From assembly GCA_018881555.1 (NCBI GenBank), contig JACAXG010000093.1, positions 3,058,696 through 3,122,695 of the forward strand: a stretch of 64,000 bases of DNA, given 5' to 3'. The notes below the pieces were generated by a model that saw nothing but the letters and a program-made list of their open reading frames with translations, ran no database searches and was not told the origin of the DNA. Positions 24,401 to 35,560 of the stretch are shown here, one piece after another; the first letter of the stretch is position 1, and each line of letters opens with the position of its first letter. The DNA is from Amblyornis subalaris (taxonomy: Eukaryota; Chordata; Aves; Passeriformes; Ptilonorhynchidae). Position numbers and translations under genes: made by a program.

Positions 24401-25290
24401 ACATATCTCACATTTGATGGTTTTCAGTACAACAGTACAAAAGACCAGTCTTTTAAAAAAGCAAGGCATAAATGCTTTTTTAGCTGAAGTAACATTTCCT
24501 CCTGTTTGGTTTTGGTTTTTATCTGCAATGAGTCTGCAAGGGAAGTACGTGTTTCAAACTCTTGGCATCATCAGGGGAAGTAAGGCAGAGAGACACCCTG
24601 AACCCCAGCCTGTTTATCTCCTCAGGCCCATGTTACAGTCTAGTAATTAATTATTTTTTATGCAAAGCCCAGGCATGCATGGCAGAGTTCAGATTTACAA
24701 TATATATTCATTTAACAGTGGATTTCTCTACTGCTTTCTGGGACAGATATAATTCCCATGCTTTTCATTACACATGCTGTTTAAATCTTGATCCTGAATT
24801 CTTATTAAAAAATGATGAGATTTGACCTCAAAGTCTAATACCCAGTTTTGGAGACAAGGTGCTTGATGTGATTTCTAGAGGATTATTTTTAAGAGCATTC
24901 GTAGATTAGATCTTTGCGAACGGTTGAGGGATGTGCCCAGTGAACCTTGTCTGCTGCTTTTCACCCGCCGTTCAGCATCCAGATTGATTTTTATTTTGTA
25001 GTCCCTGAAAGTGTGTAGCTGTGTGCTGGAGGGATACATCTGATATTTTTATTATCCCTTTGTTGATGCAGGAATGTGACAGTGCTGTTCTGCCAACTTT
25101 TATTGGACTTTCCCCATACTTAAAGGCAAAATTGTTTCCGATTGAAGTTTGAAGAGCTTGTAGGGCTCATTCCAATGGCTCAAAGTGTGTTTTACAGCTG
25201 CACTTCTTTTTTTTAGTTGCAAGTGTGCTTTAGATGATGGCTGCCTTCCTGCATTTGTTACTTGCATTTTGATTTTATTCCTGGTTGGCA
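21430..25290. other. Unannotated intronic DNA
   Basis: AT-rich DNA without recognised exons or transposons. It holds a MAF/NRL-type half-palindrome TGACTCAGCA at 24,353-24,362. Confidence 0.45.
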
Positions 25291-25410
25291 AATCACAGAA
25301 TGGTTTGGGTTGGAAGGGACCTTAAAGACCATCCAGTTCCAACCTGTCCAGCCTGGCCTTGAACACTTCCAGGGATGGGGTATCTAGAATTTCTCAGGGC
25401 AACCTCCAGG
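25291..25410 (-). mobile_element. CR1 LINE 3' fragment, antisense
   Basis: TCACAGAATGGTTTGGGTTG followed by GGAAGGGACCTTAAAGACCA and CTTGAACACTTCCAGGGATG is antisense CR1. It is truncated soon after the TTCTCAGGGCAACCT block. Confidence 0.9.
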
Positions 25411-25509
25411 GCTTTACATGGGGAGCAGGATGAGATGAGGTGATGTTACCATGTGCTCACTGGGGTGCTTCTGGCACATACCTCATTCTGCAATAAATCG
25501 ACAATAATT

Positions 25510-25780
25510 CATAGAATCAGAGAATATCCTGAGTTGGAAAGGACCCACAGGGATCATCAGTCCAACTCCTGGCCCCGCACAGACACCCCAACAGTCCCAC
25601 CCAGTCCCTGAGGGCGTTGTCCAAATGCTGCTGGAGCTCTGGCAGCCTTGGGGTCGTGACCATTCCCTGGGGAGCCTGTTCAGTGCCTGATCACCCTCTG
25701 GGGGAAGAATCTTTTCCTGATATCCAACCAAAACCTTCCCTGATGCTGCCCCAGCTGTTCCCTCACATCACAGGGAAAAT
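25510..25780 (-). mobile_element. CR1 LINE 3' fragment, antisense, third subfamily
   Basis: This begins TTCATAGAATCAGAGAATAT and continues GAGTTGGAAAGGACCCACAG, GGCCCCGCACAGACACCCCA, ATTCCCTGGGGAGCCTGTTC and CTTTTCCTGATATCCAACC. The same subfamily recurs at 58.3 kb. It lies 100 bp from another antisense CR1, so the two are separate insertions or a nested pair. Confidence 0.88.
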
Positions 25781-26892
25781 TGGGGCAGGGTGCCCTTCCA
25801 AGAAAGACAAATGAAATGTCTCCAGATGGAGAGTTGTTGCGTGGCAGTGGTTTGAGACGTGAGCTGGCTGCCCATGAGGGCAGGAAGGAGCAGCCTCATG
25901 ATGTAGGGTATTGTCTCCTACATCCAACCCCTTCCATGCAGAGATTGGCACAAACAGCAGCAGAGAGACAGGTCCACAGGGATAATGGGAAAGGCTACTC
26001 ATTTCTGTATGTGAAACACTTCCGTGCACCTTCTCAGCATGGTGCCAGCTGGTGGGAGTGGAAGAGGCCTTGCATCCTCTCTCCTCATGCTGGCTTGTGG
26101 GGTTTTGAGGGAATTCTTGGGAAATTACTCAGAAGGGCACTGCAATACTGTGTCCCCAGTTTAGAGAGGAAACTCCTGCTGGCTTTGGCATGGGAGGCAG
26201 GTCCTTTGCTGTGCATTTGTTGGGGTACCATACTGACCACCTGTTTTCCATGTGCATGGGCCTGGTCGTACGTGGCTGATGGGAATGGCGACTGAACCCA
26301 GTTCCTGGTTGCAGTTTGTGCGCCACATTTCAAGGCCCCGTGCGCTCCGGCATTCCTGGAGCCTGTCACGCCAATGGTTATGGCACATTCTATCCCAGCG
26401 CTGGGGGACTGAGCTACAAACGGACATAAGCTTTTGGTTTTTTTGCTTTAAAGTCATCAAAATGCAGAGTTCCATGAGGCAATGATTGTTTAATAACCGG
26501 CTGATCTTAAGAGCGTTTTGTTGTAACGCACCAAGTTGGTGTTTGCGAGCGTTTTGTTGAAGTTACAAAGCATCGATGCTTTTGGTTTGGAAATTGGTAA
26601 AAGCTTGTGGCAGGGCTTCAAGCGCTGAGTGCTTTCAGATGCTGTGCTGCTCCTTTGATTATTGAAAATGATTCCAGCACAATCCTGCTAATTTTCTCTT
26701 TGTGCTCCCTTAATTTCAGGAGACTGTTAAAAAGTCCATCTAGGCAGAGTGCTTACTGCCACTGTGAGGGAGATTTTGCAGAGCCAAATTTAGCGAACGC
26801 AGTCATTTCAAAGGATTTGGAACATTTTCTTCCTGCTTCTCCTCTCCCAATTTTTTTTTTAATTTTGTTTCTTTTCAATCTGTACACGTGCC

Positions 26893-26908
26893 TGTGTGTG
26901 TGTGTGTG
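26893..26908. repeat. (TG)8 microsatellite
   Basis: Eight uninterrupted TG dinucleotides. Confidence 0.9.
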
Positions 26909-27981
26909 CTTTACTCACGCTGCATCCCATTCTTTTTCTCCTCCGTAGCATCCATGGTACGCCATGGTATAGTTTAGCTCATTTCTGCTTCCCTGGCATC
27001 CTGTAGGCTGAACGTGGGAGGAGGATGTTCAGGAGAGGCTTCCTCAGCTTTGGGGTCATTAGGCACAATCACACACAGCCCTTGAAAGCCCAGGCAGGGA
27101 GGGCAGGAGCATTTATCCTTCTGGTAGCTTTGTACCTTGTCACCTGAAAACATATGACAAAGACTGATTAATCTTAACACCATCCAAATGTGAGAGCTGT
27201 ATATTTTTATATCACTCTTGATGGAACGGGAATCAGAGAGTAAGAAATCAAGCAATTTACTCTCTGACAGTGGCAGAGCTAGGTATAAAGGCTGGGTGTC
27301 CTGATACCTGCTCTCTCCATTAACAAGAGGCATATTTGTTCTCCAGAGGATTTTCTACTACCAGGGGTAGGATTCCTTTGCCTTTGAAAGAGAAATAGCC
27401 TTTCCCATACTGCTGCATCTTACGGTTTTTGCCAGAAATTACATTTGTCACATTGTTTCTGTTCCAGTCTCTCCCAGAAGAAAATAATTGGGGAGAAAAC
27501 ATCAACATTTTACTACATTAAAAAATATTTTTCAATAGAAACAGGATTTAAATTTATAATTGAAAAATATTTCACAACAATAAGAAGCAAAACTAATTCC
27601 AGCCTGTACTGTTGTGTTCACAGAATAATTTTTCCAGCAACTTGCTCTCAGAATAGGTAATGAAATGTTTTATATCAATGGGAATGAAATTTTGCAGCCA
27701 ACCTCTCCTGAGTCAGTGCTACAGACACCAAAAAATGTTGTTTACACAGTTGTGTTGCAGATTTAGCATCCTGATTTCTTATCCTGGGTTTTATGTGCAA
27801 AACACTCTCCTCATGGGAAGAGAACGGTGCTTTCCAGCACTGCTTGTTTCACATCCGCTGCAAGAGGGTTCCAGGCTCAGATTTCATGCCATGAGTTTTG
27901 AATGCGGTGTCTGAACAATGGGCCCACCTTTCTTCTATTCTGCCATCACCTTTTCTTCAGAGCAGACTTCTGTGGTCATTG

Positions 27982-28006
27982 TATCGTAGCCAAATATCGT
28001 AGCCAA
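27982..28006. repeat. 13-bp tandem duplication
   Basis: TATCGTAGCCAAA is followed directly by TATCGTAGCCAA. The near-perfect identity suggests a recent duplication. Confidence 0.85.
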
Positions 28007-28376
28007 GTTTACCATGTATGAGATCAATGCTAACCTGAAAACCAGGGTATCAAGTCAAAACTCTTCATTTTTCACGTGATCTGAAATACTAGAGCATTTA
28101 ATCTCTTGATCAGCTTTTTTTTTTTTCCTTCTGTGTGGTTTTTTATTTTTTTCCCCCAAAATACCTCTAGAATTAAAAGATAAAGGGAGCATAAATTTTA
28201 CGCCTGTTCCACAGTCCTTGTCTCCCCCTCATGCCGAGGGTGCTGGTGCCGGTGCCTCCTGCACTCCCGAGAAGCACCGATGGGATCACTTACATCAGGT
28301 TGGGCCCCAGTGCCTCCGTGTCCCCTCCTGGCCATTCCTGCCTGGATCTGGATGCAGAAATAGGTACAGAACCGTT

Positions 28377-28970
28377 TCACAGAATTCCATAGAATCAGAG
28401 TGGTTTGGCTTGGAAGGGACCTTAAAGTTTATCCAGTTCCACTCCCTGCCATGGGCAGGGACACTTTCCACTATCCCAGGCTGCTCCAAGCCCTGTCCAG
28501 CCTGGCCTTGGACACTTCCAGGGATGGGGCAGCCACAGCTTCTCTGGGCAACCTGTGCCAGGGCCTCCCCACCCTCACAGGGAACAATTTCTTCCCAATA
28601 TCCCATCTAACCCTGCCCTCTGGCAGTGGGAAGCCCTTCCCCCATGTCCTATCAGTCCATGCCCTTATAAAAAGTCCCTCTGCAGCTCTCTTGGAGGACC
28701 TCTTCAGGCACTGAAGGGCTGTGATAAGATCGCCCCAAACCTTTTCTTCTCCAGGGTGAACAATCCCAATTCTCCCAGCCTTTCCCCATAGCAGAGGTGC
28801 TCCAGCCCTTGAATCGTCTTTGTGGCCTCCTCTGGGCTCACTCCAGCAGGTCCATGTCCTGCCTATGTTTCAGTCCCCAAAGCTGGATGCAGCACTGCAG
28901 GTGGGGTCCCACCAGTGGAGTAGAGGGGACAGTCACCTCCCTTGCCCTGCAGCCCACACTGCTTCAATTT
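28377..28970 (-). mobile_element. Longest CR1 LINE fragment, antisense
   Basis: This copy of about 590 bp is the longest and one of the best preserved CR1 elements in the window. On the minus strand it reads as the ORF2 C-terminal region: WDIGKK- and LPREAV-type motifs, preceded by sequence opposite CCTTTTCTTCTCCAGGGTGA and TGGATGCAGCACTGCAGGTG. The 3' tail (antisense CCATAGAATCAGAG) is at 28,387-28,400. It is truncated at its 5' end near 28,970 and cannot be autonomous. Confidence 0.93.
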
Positions 28971-28974
28971 GCAA

Positions 28975-31330
28975 AGGAGCTGCTTTTAAGACTGCCAAAA
29001 ACAGAAAAAGACCCTTGCTACCCAGTCATAAATATTTCATTCCGTTCATTTCTTATTCATTTCTTGGTTCACTGGGGGTGTAACATTTCCTTTGCTGCCG
29101 TGGTGGCACAGGAGGCAGCCCAGCTCCATGGCTCCTGGGCACATCTTCCCCACTGACCATGGGGTTGGTGGTGGCTCTTGGTCAACAAAAACCGGGGCCA
29201 GCAGAGCCCTCCAAAGAAGACATCTGCCCCTTGGCTGCAGGGAAACGTGCAAGTCCCGCAGGTGTTTGCCTCTGCTTGGCTGGGAGCACAGGAATAGTTG
29301 GTTTGTTCCATTGAGGGCAGCACTTACGGGATAAACCATCCATATGCATGAGTGTTCCGGCGGCGGATGCGAAGTTAGAGTTTCCTGCTCCTGCGAAGCA
29401 GCTGGGAGAAGGGCACATCTTCTGCCCACGGGCTGCAAGGGTGCAAAGGCAGGCTGGTGCCAGGGTGGTTCTCGGAGCCCAGGTGTGCTCCTGTGCTTGG
29501 GATGAGGGGAGTTTGGAGGTGGGTTTCTGTGTCCTGCTGTCCCCATGTGTGCACTGGACAGGGCACGGCCACCAGTCACAGCTCTGTTGGTTTGGGTGAG
29601 GTTTCTATTGTGTGTCTGTCATGCGACCCAAGGGCTTGTTAGAGCCTTTGGTTTTTTCAGAGGTAGTGAATGCTCCAAGCTCCCTTCTGACTTCCCTTGC
29701 AGTTGTTGAAAACCAGCATTTTTGAAATTTCATTTCTCTATGGCATCTTCTCCATTGTCAACCAGGGCTAAACATGGTGGCTGTTCATTGGTAATTGCTT
29801 TGAAGACAATGCTGGAAGATGCCCTTGATCTATAGACCAGGATTTTATTATATTGTCATATACATTTTTAGTAGATTTCTTCTGCTGCTTCAGAACCAAC
29901 AAATGGCACCGATCTCACTGTATCCAATTGGGAATACATTTTATTCTTTAGCAAAATGTTGTTGTAATAAAATGGTTTTGTTGGTTAAAATATTCCCTGC
30001 TTTATTTGTAAGGCACCAATGTGCCTTCCCATCTTGACTCTCACAAAAGAAGAAATTTTCTGATGTGCCTGAAGTTTGTTAGTTAATTCAGTATAATGCC
30101 AATCAGATACTCTCTGAGAATTGCATAAATAATCTTTTGGGGCCCATGTTTTGCATGTCTGTGTAATATCCAACATAATTTTCAAGATTGTGATTCTTGA
30201 GGATGGAATTGGAGGAGAGAATGTTTGAAGAGGATTTGTAATATTTACTGCAATAAAGAAATTTAGGGATTACTCAAAGATCCTGTCAGTATTTGGGTCA
30301 GAAATATAGCCCAGAGGTATTAGTATGATAGGCAAGTATAAGCATTAGACTGTATTAGTGATTTAGCTATCATAATAGCACAATAGTCCATCATGTGATG
30401 GCTTGTGCACTAAACATTTATTGTGGATTAGCCGGGAAAAATGCTCAAGCTGTCTTGCAAACAGACCAGGGAAGGTGACTGTTTCTCCTTTCACTGGCTC
30501 TGTCCTGGAAGGGGTACATTGGGGTGGAAGAAATCTGTGATCATAGCAGGGAACGGCAAGATTGTTTCAGTCTGAATTTTTTAATTAAAAAAGGAAAATA
30601 TTGCTTCCGTAGCAGTGGTCAGCAAAATAAGGAGCAATTGACTTATTCTTCCTTGAAAAGGAATATTTGAGCATAAGCAGCGTGTCATAATTTGAGATTA
30701 CGTGTTTTGGGGAGCCATTTTAACATCTCCTCTGAAAACAATGACTTTATATGGAAATTTTTATTACATTCCCAAATAACAATTTTCTGTGGTGTGATTC
30801 CATCTAAATCCTTTTGCCTGCTCTAAGTGTAAAAAAGATTAATCCACATGAATGTTGAAATAGTGCTCAATGCAAATTAAGTTTTGTGTGATGTTTCTGA
30901 GTGTTTTCCCATCTCATAAACATGTAGTTTTTCCAAAGGAAGCTGGAGATAATAGGCAAAAGTCTACTATTCCTTTTTGCTTTGTAAGGCCAGGCTTTAG
31001 AGCCTTTGATCCTCCCCTCCTTCTCCGTGACCTGTGCTAGGGTCTTAAAATTACACATTCCAGATTACACCTCCACAATTTTCTGTCCTGGGATGATGAA
31101 AGGATTTGCGTATTATGGTAATAATATAAAGAATCCTTTTGGAGCCTAGTTAGCATGGCTAATTTGAAACCACAAAAAAAAAGAAAAGTAATTTCCAGCA
31201 GAAATTATAATATTCATAAAGCGCCAAACAGATACCTGACTAATTTCTAATCGCTCTTGTATTCTCGAGTGTCTTGCACTGGCCTTTTTTAGGCCTGTCT
31301 GCTGGCTCCCATTTAATTTGTCCTTAGCTG
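28975..31330. other. Unannotated intronic DNA, AT-rich towards RIBEYE
   Basis: The first kilobase is mixed in composition. From about 29.8 kb the DNA becomes AT-rich and free of recognisable repeats. The motif GGATTA/TAATCC occurs at 30,267, 30,425 and 30,840. No exon was recognised. The minus-strand frame of 177 codons at 29,046-29,579 has no domain. Confidence 0.45.
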
Positions 31331-32036
31331 TGTGCAGTGGATTAGCATTTCATCAGGTTGGATTAAGATTGAGCTGACACTGAAGCTTTCTTTTTTATTT
31401 TTACATGCGCGTGTGCGGGGACGAGCGGATCCGCGCACGTTCCGTTATCCCCGGCGCCGATTCCCGGTGGGTGCTGGTGCAGACTCCCGGAGCACGTGAG
31501 GAGGGAGACAACCGAGCCGGATGAAACACGCGTTAAAAAAAACAACGTTTAAAAAAAAAGGGGGGGAAAAAAAAATCATCATTCCCCGGGGGTGAAAAAT
31601 TGCATTGAGGTTGCTGGCTGGGTCACTGCGTGAGATTTCATCGGGCTAAAATGATGTCACATGGAGCGAGGGCTTTAGTGGTTTTATTTAGCTCCTAATC
31701 CCCACACACTGCTCGGGCAGTTGTCCATGTGCGCGCGCCGTCCCCAGCGGCACAGGATAAAGCATCTGGGCTGAGCGCGGCCGCTGCGCTCCGGCTGCAC
31801 CGCGCGGCGAGGGGCAGCCCCTCCGCCGGCCGCCGCATGCTCTGCCTCCTAAGGTTACCGAGGATTAATAATTCAGGCCACACGCTGAAAGGCAAAACCG
31901 CCGGCCGGTGCTGTCTGAAGTCCCGGGAGGGCTCAGGCGGGGCACGGTCCGGCTTGGATGCGTGCCGGAGAAGCGCTAAGAAGGAAGGTGGTGCCTCCTC
32001 TTCTCCGTGTCAGCGGGAGCAAGCGGCCTCGTGGCG
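31330..32036 (+). promoter_or_regulatory. CTBP2: RIBEYE promoter and 5' leader
   Basis: Directly upstream of the RIBEYE start codon the DNA changes from AT-rich to CpG-rich, from about 31,410 and densely from 31,725. CRX/OTX-type hexamers lie at 31,339, 31,360, 31,696 (TAATCC) and 31,862. A TATA-like TTTTATTTA at 31,682-31,690 precedes the CpG-rich part. An in-frame TAA at 31,977-31,979 closes the reading frame 60 nt before the ATG, so the leader is untranslated. The transcription start is unknown. A promoter here is expected because RIBEYE is known to start within a CTBP2 intron. Confidence 0.65.
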
Positions 32037-33717
32037 ATGCCCATCCCCAGCAAGCACCCCAACATCGGCCGCTCGCAGAGCTGGGATGCTGCCGGCTGGT
32101 ATGAGGGCAACTGGGAGAGCGAGAACGCCTTCGAGTACCAGAGGCCACCGGGCCGGAGGAGCTCCCTGACCTATGGCGGCGAGGGCGGCTGGTACGAGCC
32201 GCCGCGGGCAAATGATATCATCTTGCAGGGCGGTGCGGAGCTGAAGCAAGAGGCGTACCCGTACCAGGATGCCACCTTCGCACCGGGGCCCCTGAGGAAA
32301 GGCTCCGTCCCTGACTTCGCCTACTGCGACCGGCCGGCGCCCATGGCGGGCCGGGGCTCTCTGCCGCCCCAGGATTACTACAGCGACCCGTCGCTGTCGG
32401 CGAGGTCACCCAAGGACCCCCGCTGCTACCGCGACCACGTGGCGGGCAGGCCGCTGGCGAGCTACGGGGCGCCGGGCAGCCGGCTGTCCTGGGACCAGAG
32501 CCCTGCGCGCCCGCCCGCCCCGCCGGACGCCGCCCGCCTCTACAGGGAGCCCAAGCTGGCCCCGGACGGGCAGCGGATGCGCGGCAGAGATGTTTCCCCG
32601 GCGTGGTACGGCACGGAGCCCCCCGGCCCGCGGTACGGGGCAGAGCCACCCGCCTTTCCCAGCAGGCCGGGCTACGGCGACGGGGCAGAGCGGGCTCCCG
32701 AGGCGGCGNCGGCCAGGCAAGCCGCTCCCACCTGCCTGGTGGTGGATCCCGCTGGCAGCACCGGCACCAGCTACGGGCCGGGCAGGGAAGGCGCCGGCAC
32801 CAAGAGTCCCTACGACACCTACGATGCGGCAGTGGCCACACCTTCCCATCCTCCGGTGCCCCCCGCTTTCCCTGGGCCGGAGGGCAAGAGGAGCTTCGAC
32901 CCCGAGTTCGTGGCGCTNCTGCGGGCGGAGGGCGTCTCGGAGAGCACCTTCGCTGCCCTGCTGCAGCAGGGCTTCGACTCCCCGAACCTGCTGGCCATGA
33001 TGGAGGAGAACGACATCAAGTCGGTGGCGCCCAATCTGGGGCAGGCCCGCGTGCTGTCCCGCATCGCCCACAACTACAAGGCAGAGATGCAGCTGCAGAG
33101 GCAGGAGCGCAGGAGCGGGGCGCTGCGCCCCAGGACCCGCTCCAACAGCTTCAGCCACCGCAGCGAGCTCCCGGGAGACTACGGGGTGCCCACCGTGGAC
33201 GGCCCCGGCGCCTCGCAGCACCCGCCGCCGCTGCAGCCGCTCTCCCCGAGAGGAGTCGAGCTGCACCGCCGCCCCTCCAGCGCCCCGACCCAGCACTTGC
33301 TGGAGACCACCACCTACCCGGCCCCCGTGGGGGCTCCTCAGGGGCCGCACTTCCTCCCCGGTTCGGGATACAACACCCCCCTGCCTTGCAGCACGCACCC
33401 GCGCCCCGCCTCTGCCTACTCTACTCCGGCCGGCTTGCCCATGACCGCGGCCAACCCGCACGCCAGCCCCAAGACGGCGTATCCCACCACCTACACCGTG
33501 CCCATGGAGCTGATGAAGAGGGAGCGGACGGCGGCGGCGTCACCGGCCCCCAGCCCGCACAGCAGCCCCCAGCTCCTCCGCCGGCCGGGAGCGCCGGGGG
33601 ACGGCGGCCTGGCACCCGCCGGACCCACCTTCCCTGCCCAGCTCTCCCCGTACCCGAAGCTCAGCAGGCGCACGGGGCCCCCCGTCATCGTCTCCACCAT
33701 GGCATCGCCTGAACCAA
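32037..33717 (+). CDS. CTBP2: RIBEYE A-domain exon (CTBP2 alternative first coding exon)
   Basis: This exon encodes the A domain of RIBEYE, the scaffold protein of synaptic ribbons in photoreceptors, bipolar cells and hair cells. It has 560 codons plus one base, close to the usual A-domain length. The start is the ATG at 32,037: G at -3, an in-frame stop 60 nt upstream, and the translation opens MPIPSKHPNIGRSQSWDAAG, the RIBEYE signature. A conserved aromatic motif (residues 11-26) is followed by long Pro/Gly/Tyr-rich, probably disordered sequence. A SAM-like helical segment lies at residues 287-347, a basic RTRSNSF site at 366-372, and a Ser/Pro-rich basic C-terminus follows VPMELMKRER (488-497). 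The donor is CCAA|gtaatt in phase 1. Splicing to 62,686 gives [12 protein letters not shown]. Two N bases fall at codons 225 and 294. The second, CTN, is Leu whatever the base. Confidence 0.97.
32895..33080 (+). other. CTBP2: SAM-like segment within the RIBEYE A domain
   Basis: Residues 287-347 show five short amphipathic helices in the order and spacing of a sterile alpha motif: FDPEFVALLRAEG, then VSESTFAALLQQGFD, SPNLLAMM, EENDIKSVAP and LGQARVLSRIAHNY. The core pattern F..LL..GF....LL.M.E.DI......LG...VL..I matches the SAM consensus in its hydrophobic positions. The A domain is usually described as unique, so this is my inference from pattern and is untested. Confidence 0.5.
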
Positions 33718-35399
33718 GTAATTACTGAAGGGTCTTAGTCCGTATCGTAGTTTAGAACCACCTTGTTGTTGCTTAATTTACCCCTCAAAATACCCACAGT
33801 CAAATATGGGGGTTCGTGCCTGAATATTAGACACTTCCCTGCTTAGAAAAGGAGATGGAGGNGATTTCTTCCCAGGGCTGTGCTGGCCATGGGGAGCTAA
33901 AGATGCTGGTTCTCTCTCTGTGGTTAAATTCCAAATATTTTATTTGTTTAGCCAACTTCAGTTAAACGTGAGCGGTGTCTCAGATAATGCTTCCAGGGTT
34001 AATCTNGCCGTTCCCGTTGTTTGTAGAGCACAGGAGATTAGATACTGCGCTGGCTGAGCAATTAGGACTACAGGGTTTGCTGCAGATTGACTTTTTACCG
34101 CTGTTATCAGGCACAAATGTGTTCCTCCAAGGAAATGGTTAGCATTGTTTTGACTAAATTCATCAGATAGTTAATGGTGTTATTCGAGAATCGACTTACC
34201 TTTGGCCATTACCTAAGGCTTTTCTTCTTATTATTAATTTGCTGTTTTATCAGGCGTACAAAATAAACCCCTTGATTTCCTTCTCGAGATGCCTGTAAGT
34301 GAAGCGATAGAGCTGTTAAAGTAATAGGGCTGTGCTTAAAACTAAAAGCCTGTCATTAAGCACTGGAACAATAAAAATGAATGGTGGCTCCTAGACCTCC
34401 CTTCCCGTTCTAGAAACGCTCAGGCCCTTGGCTGCTCAGATGAAAAGCTGAATAATCCGAGCAGGCTCTGCTCGTCTTCCTTGGAGATGTACGTTGAGGA
34501 TAACACTCAGAGCCTGACAGAAACTAACCCCCAAAACCACCCGGATAAGTATAAGGAAATTCAGCAAATCCATTCATTTGTGGCTTGACTTGTTTGAAAA
34601 AATGTGAGAAGACACCCTTTGAAATGTTTTCACTGGTAGTGACTCTGAGAGCAGGGAATTTTCTCCCTGTGCAGCTCAGCTGAACTCCCATGCAAACAAT
34701 TCNCGAACAATGTGCCGTACCAGCACACACACACACAAAGCCTTAATAAGAGGATACCATTTATAGGCATCGAGACAGTGCCAAANTGGTGATGCCATTC
34801 CACAGGAATCTAAATACAGAATGATTTTGTGAGTGGAAATGATAAAGTTGTCAAAATGCAGACATTTGGCACACCCCTTTCCCGGCCATACCATAATTAC
34901 GCAGCTAGGAAGTAGATGCAGGTTCTTTCACGCTTATGAGTCCTTTATGTAGCTGGTGCAATGTATTGATTTCTAAAAAATGCTTCAGTATTAGGCAACA
35001 TGTTCTGTGTTGACATGGATCAGATGCTAAAGTAGTACATCCAGGCAGTATTTTTAAATAAATGCAGCTAAAAAGACGAACTGGCATAATGTGGGGAACA
35101 CAAATATGTTCATTTATTTGCGGTACGTCTGATTGAGCGGTCGATGCCGATGCAAGGAAAGCTCTGGCCTGAAGGACCACCAGAGCACAGGGACTGGGAG
35201 CAATCTCCTCCACCATGGGAAACAGATCCCTCCTTCCCTNTGCCTTGTTTATAAACTGCAAACCCAATTCTCTAAAAATCTATCATCCCTTCCCTTCACC
35301 AGAATTACCGGTGCACAGCAAGAAGCAGCTAGCAACATTTCTGTGCTGTTGAGCTCTTTCTTGCTACTCAACCCTCTTTTTTTTTTCTTCTTTTTCCTA
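33718..35399. other. Intronic DNA after the RIBEYE exon
   Basis: A TGA in the exon's own frame lies at 33,726-33,728, only eight bases past the donor. AATAAA hexamers occur at 34,262-34,267 and 34,370-34,375. A short (AC)n run is at 34,723-34,737. No other exon or transposon was recognised. Confidence 0.5.
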
Positions 35400-35560
35400 C
35401 GACCAGCTCATTTGCATGAGGATGACATTTGTTGCTCCAGTAATTTCATCTGATAATGGCCAGCTTGCAAAGCGGATCTGAAAACATATTCCTTAATTAT
35501 GTGTTGCCAAGCAACGAGAGGGTTTGGCCATAATCACAGAAAGATTATCTTCTCATTGAA
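35400..35560. promoter_or_regulatory. Candidate enhancer: octamer and RFX X-box
   Basis: A compact, repeat-free block holds an octamer ATTTGCAT at 35,410-35,417 and GTTGCCAAGCAAC at 35,503-35,515. The latter is two inverted RFX half-sites (GTTGCC and its partner GCAAC), close to the X-box consensus. It lies 1.8 kb past the RIBEYE exon. Function is inferred from motifs only. Confidence 0.35.

Larger units (their letters stand above)
25790..28376. other. Unannotated intronic DNA
   Basis: No exon was recognised. It contains a (TG)8 run at 26,893-26,908 and a 13-bp tandem duplication at 27,982-28,006. A 171-codon plus-strand open frame at 25,780-26,295 overlaps open frames in other phases and shows no domain. 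Confidence 0.45.

Noticed and set aside
25780..26295. 171-codon plus-strand open frame next to a CR1
   Set aside because: No recognised motif, other phases are open too, and the start lies inside decayed repeat flank.
29046..29579. 177-codon minus-strand open frame
   Set aside because: Pro/His-rich translation with no domain, and overlapping plus-strand frames across the same DNA.
32007..32036. In-frame extension of RIBEYE from a GTG
   Set aside because: The frame upstream of 32,037 opens only with GTG. The ATG at 32,037 gives the conserved MPIPS start with a good context, and a TAA lies in frame at 31,977.
32406..33461. 351-codon minus-strand open frame opposite the RIBEYE exon, and the 369-codon plus-strand frame at 32,603-33,712
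   Set aside because: These are shadows caused by the high-GC coding sequence. Their translations are low-complexity Arg/Gly/Ala/Pro-rich, with no domain.
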